Source: Strigamia acuminata
Lineage: Eukaryota > Arthropoda > Chilopoda > Geophilomorpha > Linotaeniidae
Assembly: GCA_949358305.1 (NCBI GenBank)
Contig: OX442315.1
Span: forward strand, 27,616,427 to 27,680,426
Length of the DNA stretch: 64,000 bases
Direction: 5' to 3'
Shown here: piece after piece, positions 9,463 to 23,900 of the stretch
Position numbering within the stretch: the first letter of the stretch is position 1
How the letters are laid out: each line of letters starts with the position of its first letter
Made by a program: the position numbers and the translations under genes
Notes under the pieces: generated by a model
The model's database searches: none
What the model was told of the DNA's origin: nothing
What the model saw: the letters and a program-made list of their open reading frames with translations, nothing else

Positions 9463-12026
9463 TTATTTTTCTGAGTCAGAACTTAAGACATCATAAGATG
9501 TTGCTTCCTTTTCTTTTTCTTCTTTTTTTTCAGTTTCTATCTCTTCTTGCGGCGACTCTTGCCTTTTGCTTCTTTTGGGATTCAACAGGCTACATCCTGA
9601 GATGACGGATATGCCATCGATGGTTTTCTAAAAAAAAAATTATTTGCAATTTTATTTGTCATTTTTTGTGTCACTATTTTTTTTTACTTTAAATCTTATG
9701 TTTGCTTGCTTGGTCACGGGGTCACAATTGGGACATGCGACTCCAAACACGCCACTTTTAATATGGTGCTCATGCTCAGCAAACTTTTGTAATCGATGGA
9801 TGCTATTTTTGCATTTTAAGCACCTGAAACAAAAATTAATAAGCAATTAATAAGATCTATGTTTTTTAATGTTCTTACCAAACTTTAACTCCTATGTAAA
9901 AGCTGTGACGGAATAAATTAGGCATGAATATATAATTAGTATAATATGAAGGAATAACTAAGGGGTAAAGTTAGACTGTACTGCAATGGCAATTACAGTA
10001 AGGCGGGAAAGGGATCTCTTGAGTGACGTGAGTCACTTGAGAGGTTAAGGGGGTCGCTGGCAAGTGACCACAAATAGTCTAGAGGCTAGAAAGGTATAAA
10101 ACAGTGAGAATACATAAATAAATGGAGAATAAATATCTGACTTCGTGAAATATGCGACATATAAATTGATAGATGAATGTAGTTAACTATGAATAATATT
10201 GAGCCAACACAAGTGTGTAAACTATAATAAAGCTAATTTATTAGCGAGTCCAAATAATCATTAAACCATAATCCAAAATACATATACAAATACACAAGCG
10301 CTATGAACAAGGCCTCCAATAATCGTTGGGGTAATATAAAGACATATTAAAAGGTAAATACGCTGACAAAACTAGAGCATTGGGAGGCATGAGGAATTCA
10401 TGGCCCAAGGCAACAGGGGACTTGAACAGGAGTGAAAGAGAGGCGCTCTTTTAATTACGCTGGGGTGAAATTAAAAGGGGACATTTAAAATGGCGGCTCA
10501 ATCAAGGCTTTGATTGCAATTCGGTTCGGTGTGGCTTTAATAAAGATGTCGTCACAAATAATGCATTGACTTTGAAGAAAGTCAATGCTGCCTAAAACTT
10601 AATTGTTCAATTAAAGCAAGAGCTAAACAAGAGTGTAAACTCTTGATTAAGCGGTTTGGTGGGTGAAAGACCCAAGAGATGGCTATGAGAATGGCAACAT
10701 GTCATTGAATAGGCCTAACCAAGAGTAGAGCAGTTCTGCTAAACCAGAGGTTCACATTGACTGGATACATCATTTAATGGCTAGGTTCTTGGCTAACAAG
10801 TGCAAGGGGTTTGTGAGCGAGTGCTCGAGACAGAGAAAGACAACTACAAATATTTAGGTGTAACTCAGATTGCTCTGAGTTCAAATGTCTATTTGTAATA
10901 ACTTTCAGGAGAAGGCTGGCTAATGCATTTAGGACTTGGCATAAATGCCAAGTAATACTACATCATTGAGAACCATAGCAAAGGTAAGAGAAGTTACTAT
11001 TAAATTAATAGCAAGTTCTTATAGCAAGTAGAAGGATTGATTGACTAACAATGGACAACAAAAGGACTAAGCCGAACTAATAAATCTCCCTCAACTTAGC
11101 AACAATTGACCACTTCAGTGGAAATCCACTGAAGTAATTCTAATTACCAATTTGAGAGCAATAAATGAAATAAGGCTTACCAGTACTTTGATTCCGCGGT
11201 CCAGGGTCATTGAATCCAGTGTCAAAAGGGTTGTGGGATTTTGGCGGGAAAATCCACCAACAAAGCCAGGGTGGCAAAGTTGGGTTGAGGCAACAAAACC
11301 AATTCTTTACAACTCCATTGCCAACCTACTTCCCCCAGCTGTCAACTGCAGGAAGTTTTACATGCTTACCCAGTAATTGAATACCATATAGGCTCACATG
11401 TTGCTCGTAGGGCAACCAACTAAAGCGAGATAGTGCGTCAAAACCTTGACGCACAACATAAGTCAAAACCAAAGGTAAGAACAAAATGTGTAAAGTCAAA
11501 ATATATGGGCAAAATCTCTCTTGGAAACTCTGTGCAGAGTTTATATAAACTTCTAGACAATACCTCATTGGAATGGAACCAATGGGGTAACCAAACCAAT
11601 AACAACAAGAGTCTTGCCTCATTAGTATGAGGCGGGAATAGGCCACAAAGCACATACCTCATTAGTATGTGGTGAAGGAGGGGAGACGAGCGTGACGAGG
11701 TCAAGAGTACTCTTGGCCTTGCAAGGCCATACTGGTGTTGATAAACAACACTAACACTGAGTTGGCATAGAGCGGCTCCACTGAGCAGTGAGCCAAGATG
11801 GCGACCAAGGAAAGAAAGAATACTCTTTCAACTGTAATATAAACATATCTTATGACCCGTGAGCCTTAGGGCTCACTTATATGGTCTAGGACTCATATAA
11901 AGCTTAATCAAATAAATACCAGAGTTAGAAAACCTTTAAAGTAATTATAAACCTTTATTTAATGTTAAATACCAACCTACGGTATTTTGGTACCGTCACA
12001 AAGCTTCCGTCTTTTACTGTTGACAT
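9463..12026 (-). CDS. Small zinc-binding protein gene, first exon split by a 2.1-kb element
   Basis: With the inserted element (9905..11999) and one copy of its target duplication removed, the exons are 12000..12026 continuous with 9879..9898, then 9688..9823 and 9463..9627 on the minus strand. They give 115 aa in phase. Visible features: MSTVKDGSFYIGVKVWCLKC at the start, then C-x2-C and C-x2-C pairs about 37 residues apart with HEHH between them, likely a zinc-binding fold. The C-terminal 40 residues are acidic and lysine-rich and end DVLSSDSEK. I do not recognise the family. The insertion falls after codon 9. An ATG inside the element at 9925..9923 is in frame with the rest, so a protein with a replaced N-terminus is possible. 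Confidence 0.55.
9905..11999. mobile_element. 2,095-bp element made of serial stem-loops
   Basis: Bounded by GTGACGG at the left and CCGTCAC at the right, and flanked by the 6-bp duplication AAAGCT (9899..9904 and 12000..12005). No coding capacity. Nearly the whole length consists of short independent hairpins. Examples with perfect stems: 10499..10516 (7 bp), 10563..10588 (11 bp), 10628..10645 (7), 10862..10881 (8), 10934..10953 (9), 11112..11135 (11), 11433..11454 (9), 11525..11542 (8), 11616..11633 (7), 11651..11671 (7) and 11859..11876 (7). Loops are usually 2-4 bases. Other stems contain G-T pairs. Superfamily unknown. Confidence 0.8.
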
Positions 12027-12122
12027 GGTTTCGCTTTAGACGAGAATGAAGACAGCTAGAGATTGTGCGGCTATTTATAATAAATATTTTATTTATTCAA
12101 ATTACCTTGTGTATATTTGTTG

Positions 12123-12218
12123 AGATTTAGTTAAATATATTAGTAAAGGACGAATCATGATACGTTTACGCATTAAACTTGTCATGATTCATCTTTTTCT
12201 AATATATTCAACTAAATT
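12123..12218. repeat. Imperfect 38-bp inverted repeat
   Basis: The arms 12123..12160 and 12181..12218 pair at 32 of 38 positions around a 20-base spacer. It lies just upstream of the start of the interrupted zinc-binding gene. The arms begin with an ATTTAGTT-type AT-rich motif and meet at AATCATGA. Confidence 0.75.
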
Positions 12219-12328
12219 CGAACGAATTAAATAAACTTTTTCAGTTTTGAGTTTATTTACATTTTTATTCTTAATATTTTTGCATTTATTTAAAGTCAAA
12301 ATCAGTAAAAATAGAAAAAATTCAATAA

Positions 12329-13000
12329 TAAAAATTATCAAAATACATCAAAATCAATGAAAAATCATCAAAATACATCAAAATCAATAAAAAATCATCA
12401 AAATACATCAAAATCAATGAAAAATCATCAAAATACATCAAAATCAATGAAAAATTATCAAAATACATCAAAATCAATGAAAAATCATAAAAATACATAA
12501 AAATCAATGAAAAATCATAAAAATACAAAAAAAATCAAATAATGAAAAATTATCAAAATACATAAAAATCAAATAATGAAAAATCATCAAAATCAATGAA
12601 AAATCATCAAAATCAATGAAAAATCATCAAAATCAATGAAAAATCATCAAAATCAATGAAAATCATCAAAATCAATGAAAAATCATCAAAATCAATGAAA
12701 AATCATCAAAATCAATGAAAAATCATCAAAATCAATGAAAAATCAACAAAATCAATAAAAAAAATCATCAAAATCAATGAAAAATCATCAATATCAATGA
12801 AAAATTATCAAAAATCAATGAAAAATCATCAAAATCAATGAAAAATTATCAAAAATCATCAAAAATCATCAAAATCAATGAAAAATCATCAAAATCAATG
12901 AAAAATCATCAAAAATCAACAAAATCAATGAAAAATTATCAAAAATCATCAAAATCAATGAAAAATCATCAAAATTCATCATAATCAATGAAAAATCAAC
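12329..13000. repeat. AT-rich minisatellite, ~19-30 bp units
   Basis: Tandem array of AAAATCATCAAAATCAATG units. The left third has a longer 30-bp version with an extra AAATACATC. It spans about 670 bp. An open frame on the minus strand (YFDDFSLILM repeats) is a product of the repeat and not a gene. Confidence 0.92.
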
Positions 13001-13065
13001 AAGTAAATACCGGTAAGAAAAAACTAACAAGTAATTTTTTTTGAAAATTTATTTTTGAAAATCGC

Positions 13066-13253
13066 CGCCATAATGCGGTACTATCGCCGTGTCCGCGCTA
13101 AAAATCGCAAATAAAAAGCTTTTTTACATTAAAATGTAAGAACAAAATATATGGGCAAACAAAGAATTTTAATTTTTCAGGATAAATTTGGTTTCCAGAA
13201 TTTTTAAGCGGATTTAGACATTTATGTGGCGCTACCGGACTGCATTATGGCGG
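13066..13253. mobile_element. Possible small MITE
   Basis: GCCGCCATAATGCGGTAC at the left is matched in inverse by CTACCG...GCATTATGGCGG at the right, with a short interruption. AAAAT words occur at both flanks and may be a target duplication. About 190 bp, no coding capacity. Confidence 0.4.
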
Positions 13254-13278
13254 AAAATAAAAAAGAGTAAAACTTTAA

Positions 13279-13444
13279 ATACTAAGTGAAAGTTTCCTAT
13301 TGTCTTGTGTATATGACAAATAAATTTGTTGTGTGTGAAAAAAATATTTTATTAATTAAACGCAATTTATGCAAATCACATTGGAAAATCCACCTGACTT
13401 GTGAGTACATGAAAAATCATGGAAAATCTCAGATTTTCGGATTG
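13279..13444 (+). repeat. Duplicated segment (copy B), like the PSMD7 3' UTR
   Basis: Counterpart of 2873..3060 in the same orientation, lying about 200 bp upstream of the NSMAF start. It keeps the CAAATAAATTTGTTGT block that holds the PSMD7 polyadenylation signal, but no PSMD7 coding sequence precedes it. Confidence 0.8.
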
Positions 13445-13639
13445 ACCTTTAGGACTGATATTCAAATTTTGAAACTAGATGGCGTACACTGTCATAAATA
13501 TTTCAGAAATTTTTTTTTTTTTTCAATCTACTCTCACTGTCAGTCGCATTACGTATCCTGTCCTGTCATATGTCGTATCAGATCTCTCGAAGCTGTCTGG
13601 GTTGTTGAAATTTGACATTGATATTTATCTTGATGTAAC

Positions 13640-17922
<4,283 letters not shown>

Positions 17923-18105
17923 TAAAGAAAAACCGAATATTTTGTTATGCTATAACCTATTAATAATTACGAAAAATAAACTAAATTAGCAGTTCTTTAA
18001 TTTCTCTAAGATTTTCTTTTCATAAAGTGACACTACTCTAACTTGTGTAAAAACAAAATAATTTAACAGTTACAGGAAATTACATTTACATAAATGGACG
18101 GAAAT

Positions 18106-18858
18106 TCACAAGTTTGATTGTTGCGCGAGGAATGTGCGTATTCTTTGCAGCAGCTCGCGTTTTACGCTATCTGGAACCATTGCTAACAGTAAAAAATAAA
18201 AAATAAAAAGAATTAATAAAATCAATTATACAAAGAAATGTGTTAATACCTCGTCCTTGTGGCGTAATTTCTTTCACTATTTCGTCAAGTGTCACGTGTT
18301 CATGTCCACGCTTTTTCACTATTTCTGCAAAACATAAATGGGATTTAATACGTTTTTTCGCAACAAATAACCGAAAATTACCTTTGCAGTGCGCTTTTAG
18401 CTGATCTCTCCATCCACATTCGATCAAGCGTGTTTTGAGCAATTCCCTCAGCTTCTCCCGTTCTCCACTTTCGATTAATTTTTGTGAAATTACAGTCTTC
18501 ATATTTGCTTCACGAGCTCTTCGTTCGCTGACTCTATAATTAGGACAGCAACATAAATAAACAGCAAGAGAGTGTGGAAAATTTGCTGGGTGTACCGTAG
18601 ATCTGTGTCGGGTATTTTTATATATCTATACAGGGATACGAAAGGTCTACGACACGATGTAGCATGCTCTTTGCATACGAATGAAGTTTTATTAACTTGA
18701 TAAAAAATAAAATATTCACTTAATTTTAAAAAATTACGATACGGTACGTTTAGTTCTAAAGCAACCAAATCGCTCTAAACGCTAATTGTGTCACACGGTT
18801 CGACTAAACTCATAAAATTAAGAATAATTTGACAAATAAATACATACTCTGACGCCAT
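18106..18858 (-). CDS. ENY2: ENY2 (Sus1), SAGA and TREX-2 subunit
   Basis: Small helical protein of the SAGA deubiquitinase module and the TREX-2 mRNA export complex. Four exons, complement(18106..18182, 18250..18324, 18382..18533, 18848..18858), give 104 aa (human 101). Signatures: QKLIESGEREKLRELLKTRL, IECGWRDQLKAHCK, GHEHVTLDEIVKEITPQGRA and PDSVKRELLQRIRTFLAQQ. The first exon has only 11 coding bases (MAS plus two bases) and is followed by a 314-bp intron; the joined phase is exact. An in-frame ATG within exon 2 could serve as an alternative start. The gene is divergent from DIPK1. Confidence 0.95.
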
Positions 18859-19300
18859 GGTTAGGAAAAAAACCGGCAATAGCGCGGACAATTTACGAAT
18901 CCAACACGTTCAAAACTCCAAAACAAATGATAATGGTTAAGGGCGCCATCTATATTGATTTAATTTTAAACATTTACAACCCTCTACTACGGTAGCCTAG
19001 AAGAGCAAACAAGTTTTAATTAATAAAATGTTTTCTTAGACAATGTGTTTGGTTATTCATATTAAATATCAAATTTTAACGTTTCTTTTTAAGAATTATT
19101 TTGTACAAAATGTGTTCTCAACATTTGTTTAAGAAAATATTTTTTTAGTTAAAACTTGTGTGCTGCTTAGACTACCATACACCGCCTGATTATTCCCCTC
19201 ATCATTATCAGATTTGAGTTTTTTGAGTTTTATACTTTTAATTATTCTAGAATTAACTATTAATTATTAATGTTTTCTTAATGAGACAGTGCTGTTCATA
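18859..19300. promoter_or_regulatory. Divergent spacer between ENY2 and DIPK1
   Basis: A 442-bp AT-rich gap between two divergent start codons. It must hold both promoters; no TATA box or other defined motif was recognised. Confidence 0.4.
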
Positions 19301-20638
19301 ATGATCAGAAAATTATGTGTGTATAAATTTTTGTTTTATCGATTTTTAAAACCAAAATGTTTGATATTGACCGTAATGATACTGATTTGTATAATCATCA
19401 TCGTTGTTTATTTATTTAACTTGACTATTTTATGTTCTGCTTGGCAAGTGTCTACAGCAGTCAATGTATTGGTAACTATACATTTCAATTGAATTTTGAA
19501 AACTTTCAAATTTTTACAAGTTTTTGTTCCTTTTCAGTGCGAACTTTATGCAAAAGGAGAAATAGCTGGAAACTTTTGTCACGACTTATGCGTGACTAAA
19601 CTTGTTCAACTTGGATCTTGTCAGACACAGCATTTAGCGAAAGAAATCGTCTTCGAAGCCCAATGGAAAGGTGTAAAAATAGTCATCAAAGCTGATTATT
19701 TGGAACTGAAAAACTACGACAGTATTGGTTTAAAAACCTCATTCAAAAAAGTGCAATATCCAACTATTCCAGAATTTGTGGAAATAGTTGCTAATCACGT
19801 ACGGATTAATTTGGACGTGAGCATGGATTCTAAAGATGTGCTCACGAAATTGTGGTCTCAAAATATTGATTCGATGCAGTCGAATATTCCCGCTGTTATG
19901 AATAGTGTTTGGAGTTTAATTCAACAAAACGAATACGTTTTGATGAAATGTTTCGAAGGAGAAAATGTTTTTCCGAGAGTGGTTGGAACTTGTGGACATT
20001 TTTATGCGGTTGAATACATCAATCCGTTGAATCCCACTGATTGGGTGTCACGGTTACAAAGTGCTCTTAAATTACTGGATTTCAGTAAGAAGTTGGACAA
20101 GTTCCACCAGCCTTTGCATTTATGTGACATTAAGTTTAATCATTTTGGAATTGATTCCGAAGTTAATATCAGAGTTTTAGATGCCGATACTGCCTACTTT
20201 AAATCAGTTGTTGACAAAATGGTATCGAGTGGGAAAAAATGCTCTAACGATGCTGATTGCTCATTTTGGGATTGTTTATCAAAATGTCATTCAGAAAAGA
20301 AAATTTGTACTCAAGGAGTGACGAATAATAATTTACAAGTAAGTCAGTTTTGGAAATTCATTTTGATGTTTTTTAATTTTAATTTTACATTTTTTTTAAA
20401 GGGAATTTGTGAAAAAATATTTTTGGGACGATCATCTCATTCGGTCATTCTAAAACCGTTTGAACATGGGCTACTTCTTTACTCCCCAAAAGGAAATAAA
20501 AGAACTTTGCTTAATCTACTAGAGGATTGCGCAAAAATGAATTACCACGTTATCCAAAACGTTACTTACAAAATGATCGAAGAAAAGTTAAGAATGTATT
20601 TAAAAAATGAATTACGACAAATCTCTTATCAAGAGTAA
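19301..20638 (+). CDS. DIPK1: DIPK1/FAM69 secretory-pathway kinase-like protein
   Basis: Three exons, 19301..19471, 19538..20338 and 20402..20638, give 402 aa. The protein is type II: a basic N-terminus, then one hydrophobic segment (ILTVMILICIIIIVVYLF) at about residues 22-40, then a lumenal domain. Family features are the cysteine-rich part CELYAKGEIAGNFCHDLC, a lineage-typical FEAQWKGVKIVIKAD strand, DADTAYF (the DFG-equivalent region) and CSNDADCSFWDCLSKC. Family members are ER-resident, PIP49-like proteins of the FAM69 group. The translation could formally start at a GTG 12 bp upstream, but the ATG at 19301 is the natural choice. Confidence 0.9.
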
Positions 20639-20960
20639 ATTAACAGAATTTATAAATATGTATATGAAAACTATTTTATAATTAGGTAATATATTTTCTT
20701 ATGTAAATAATGTTTGCAATGTGCAATAAAAATTACGAAGAATTTTATATTTTTAAGAGGATTTTAGTGGCAGTAAATTATCCATTACAAAACCCAGTTG
20801 AACTGGATGACTAACATGCTTGTGGGCTTTAATTAAATCATTGTAATTGATATTTATCCTCCTTTTATGTATCGTTATAACAGAAAATTCGTCGGTCGTT
20901 AATAATTATAAATTCTCTTTTACAACACTAGGCGGGGCTGGCACTTTAGTTATTTTTAAG
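20639..20960. other. Spacer between DIPK1 and RELCH
   Basis: Holds the DIPK1 3' UTR (an AATAAA lies near 20725) and the RELCH promoter and leader. An in-frame upstream ATG exists at 20847, but the conserved start is MADDEGGG at 20961. Confidence 0.5.
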
Positions 20961-23900
20961 ATGGCGGATGATGAAGGTGGCGGTTCTGAAGATAATTTTC
21001 TAGATAGTGAACTAATTGAAGATCATTTTACAAAAGAAGTGTCAAAAAATCGATTTGTACAAGCATTTGATGATATTGCAGCTGCTCTTATTCGCGAGAA
21101 TTTTTTACTGACAGCTTTGGAGTTTCATACTGAACTAGTTGAAAATGGGCAAGAACTTCCTCGATTACGAGATTTTTTTTCCAATCCGGGCAATTTTGAA
21201 AGAAAAGCTCAAGAAAGGCCTGATGTATCGTTCGGATTACGTTAGTTTTCCATTACATTTTTAAATTTACATATGCTACGATTGCAGAAACTTTGAAGTG
21301 GTTAACAAGAGTTTTGTTTTGTTTTTTCAGCACGAACTTCCAGTGTGCAAACATTCGATTCGCTTGATTTCGCAAGATATTCGGATGATGGAGAAAAGCA
21401 AGTTGATGAAAGAGTTGCAGGTGACATACGATTAAACAAAGCAATAATGTTTTCAGACATTGTAAACATTACGGTATGTAAATATTGATTTTGCAGTTTT
21501 GGAATTTGAACTGCGGAAAGCTAAAGAAACCATCAAATCTTTGCGTGCAAATTTAACATTTGCAACTGGTAAAATGATTTCGTTGCATATGTAATGCACA
21601 TTTCTTAATTTAATTATTTCTTAGAATCCGATTCAAACGTTACGGACACAAAAACGTTTCGAGCATCGACTGATGGTACAGCTAAGCCGCACGAAAAACG
21701 TGCTTTAAATTTTTTAATTAACGAGTATTTATTAAAGCAAAATTACAAATTAACTTCCATTACGTTTTGCGATGAAAATGAAGATCAAGTAATGACGTTT
21801 CTTTCAGACAAATGTTAATTGCAATTTTTAAAGTTTGTGTATTCGTTTAAATAGGATTTTGAAGATTGGGATGATGTTGGACTCAACATTCCGAAGCCAC
21901 CAAATTTGATGTGCGTGTATCGAGATTTTACTCGCTACACTCATCCAGGGCTCAGTTGCCACTCAGTTGGTTTGCAAGTCAATCTATCGCACGAAGACAC
22001 AAAACGACAGAATAATATTAGGAAACAATTGGTAATTTTTTTTAATTTAATCTTTTTTCTTGTCATAATTTCATTTAATTTTAGGAATTTGAAATTACAA
22101 CATTACAAGAAGAGATAGATAAGTTAAATAAAGTGAATTCTGCATTAAATCTACAAATCAAATCAATGGAGTGAGTACTTTGTCAACGATAAATTGAATT
22201 GCGACTCAAAGATGATGTGCTTTTTTTTTCAGAAGTAGTGCCCCAAGTTTGTCACATTCCGCCGAGTTGGAGGAGCATCAAAATGCCGATTTTGTTGAAA
22301 TTCAGCCTGACATTTCTTTACCTTTGCAAAATCGGATCGTCCTAACTTTGAAAAGTGAATCTGACTCTAAGGAGGAAGTTTCTACAACTCTTGTACAGTC
22401 TCCAAATGAAAATCAAGAAATCAAAGTCTTAACAACAGTTACCAAACCTGTCCGAAAGTATTGCCTCTATTTTTAAATACCATAATAAACCGTTTAAGTA
22501 AATACATGTTTCAATTTCAGGGTATTATCCGATGAGTTCCATACGAAGCTAGTTGATTATTGTTGTGTTAAAAGGAATTTCCAAGACAATCGGCTGGCGG
22601 CTGAAGTTGCCGACGTGGCGGTTTCCAACGATAAAATTGTTCTTATGTTGGGGCGATGTTTACCGCACATTGTACCTAATGTGTTGTTAGCAAAACGAGA
22701 GGTAGTTTATTGATCATCGGCGTTTGAACAAGCAGGGTATAATTTTTTTTTTTAAATTTCTTTAAGGAATTGATTCCAGTTATTCTATGCACGATAGCAT
22801 TGCACCCTGATGATAAGAAACGCGATAACCTTCTAAACATTCTCTTTAATTTGATCAAGCGTCCTGATGACGATCAAAGGTTGACTTAATGAAACAAATC
22901 CATATGCAAAACAATATAAATTGCTTTATTTCTAGACAGATGATACTTAGTGGGTTTGTGACTTTAGCGCAACAACTTGGTCCAACCAGAGTGCAAACGG
23001 AATTATTACCGCAATGTTGGGAACAAGTACAACAATTTTTTTCTTTAATTGAAATACTAAATTAATAATAAATTTGACATATTTTATTAGATTACTCATA
23101 AATATATCGAGAGACGACTGTTAGTGATTGAGGCTTCTGGAGTATTGGCACCCTATTTGCCGGTAATTCATGTTACTGAACAAAATTACATGGAATTATA
23201 TTTATTTTGAATTTCAGAGCGAAATATGCAGTTCCCTTTTACTTTCAATGTTGCAACAAATGTTCGAAGATAAATCCGATGTCGTTCGGGAAGCAGCGGC
23301 AAAGAATTTAGCTTTGATTTTGACTTACATTTGTGATACCGATAAATTTTTACAGGTAAGTAAATTGTCATTTGTAAACTGCATTAACACCACAACTATT
23401 TGTAATAGACTTATAGGCTGCTTTTAAGGGTGCTTGAAGATAGCTCCGAGTGTGTTGTCACGGCAGCTCTTCACACAGTAATGCCAGTGTTTGCGTCTTG
23501 GGCGTTAGAACTCAATCGACTTCAGGACCAGGTGTTTCCAAGTATTTTTAAAGAAATTGAAGAGAAAGCCAAAGTGCGTGCAACTGTTTCTACGTGTTTA
23601 TCATTAATTTATAATTGCATTTTACTTTAAAAATAGTGTTTTGTTACTTGTGAACCGAGCATAATGCCAAGTACGGAAGAAAGGCTTTTTCTGACAATGA
23701 TTAATGCAATGAGATCTTTAATTCCTTGGCTTTTTCTTTCCGTTGTTCAAACGGGGCCATTCGTTAATTCCGATGCATACAGTCCGTTAAACGGTACAAT
23801 TATAAATAAAGTGATGTGTAAAAATTAATTTAAAATTTGTATATTTTAGATAGGAGGTTTCCTACGTATCATTTCTCTCTGGAAGACCTCTACGTTATAC

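Noticed and set aside
11152..11704. Several overlapping open frames in the hairpin-rich element
   Set aside because: They appear on both strands over palindromic DNA, where open frames mirror each other, and show no protein signature.
9905..11999. The hairpin-rich element as a spliced introner-type intron
   Set aside because: GT at one end and AG at the junction exist, but using them leaves four extra bases and a frameshift, so it does not act as a clean intron with the sites visible.
12322..12528. Minus-strand frame with repeated YFDDFSLILM
   Set aside because: It is the translation of an AT-rich tandem repeat.
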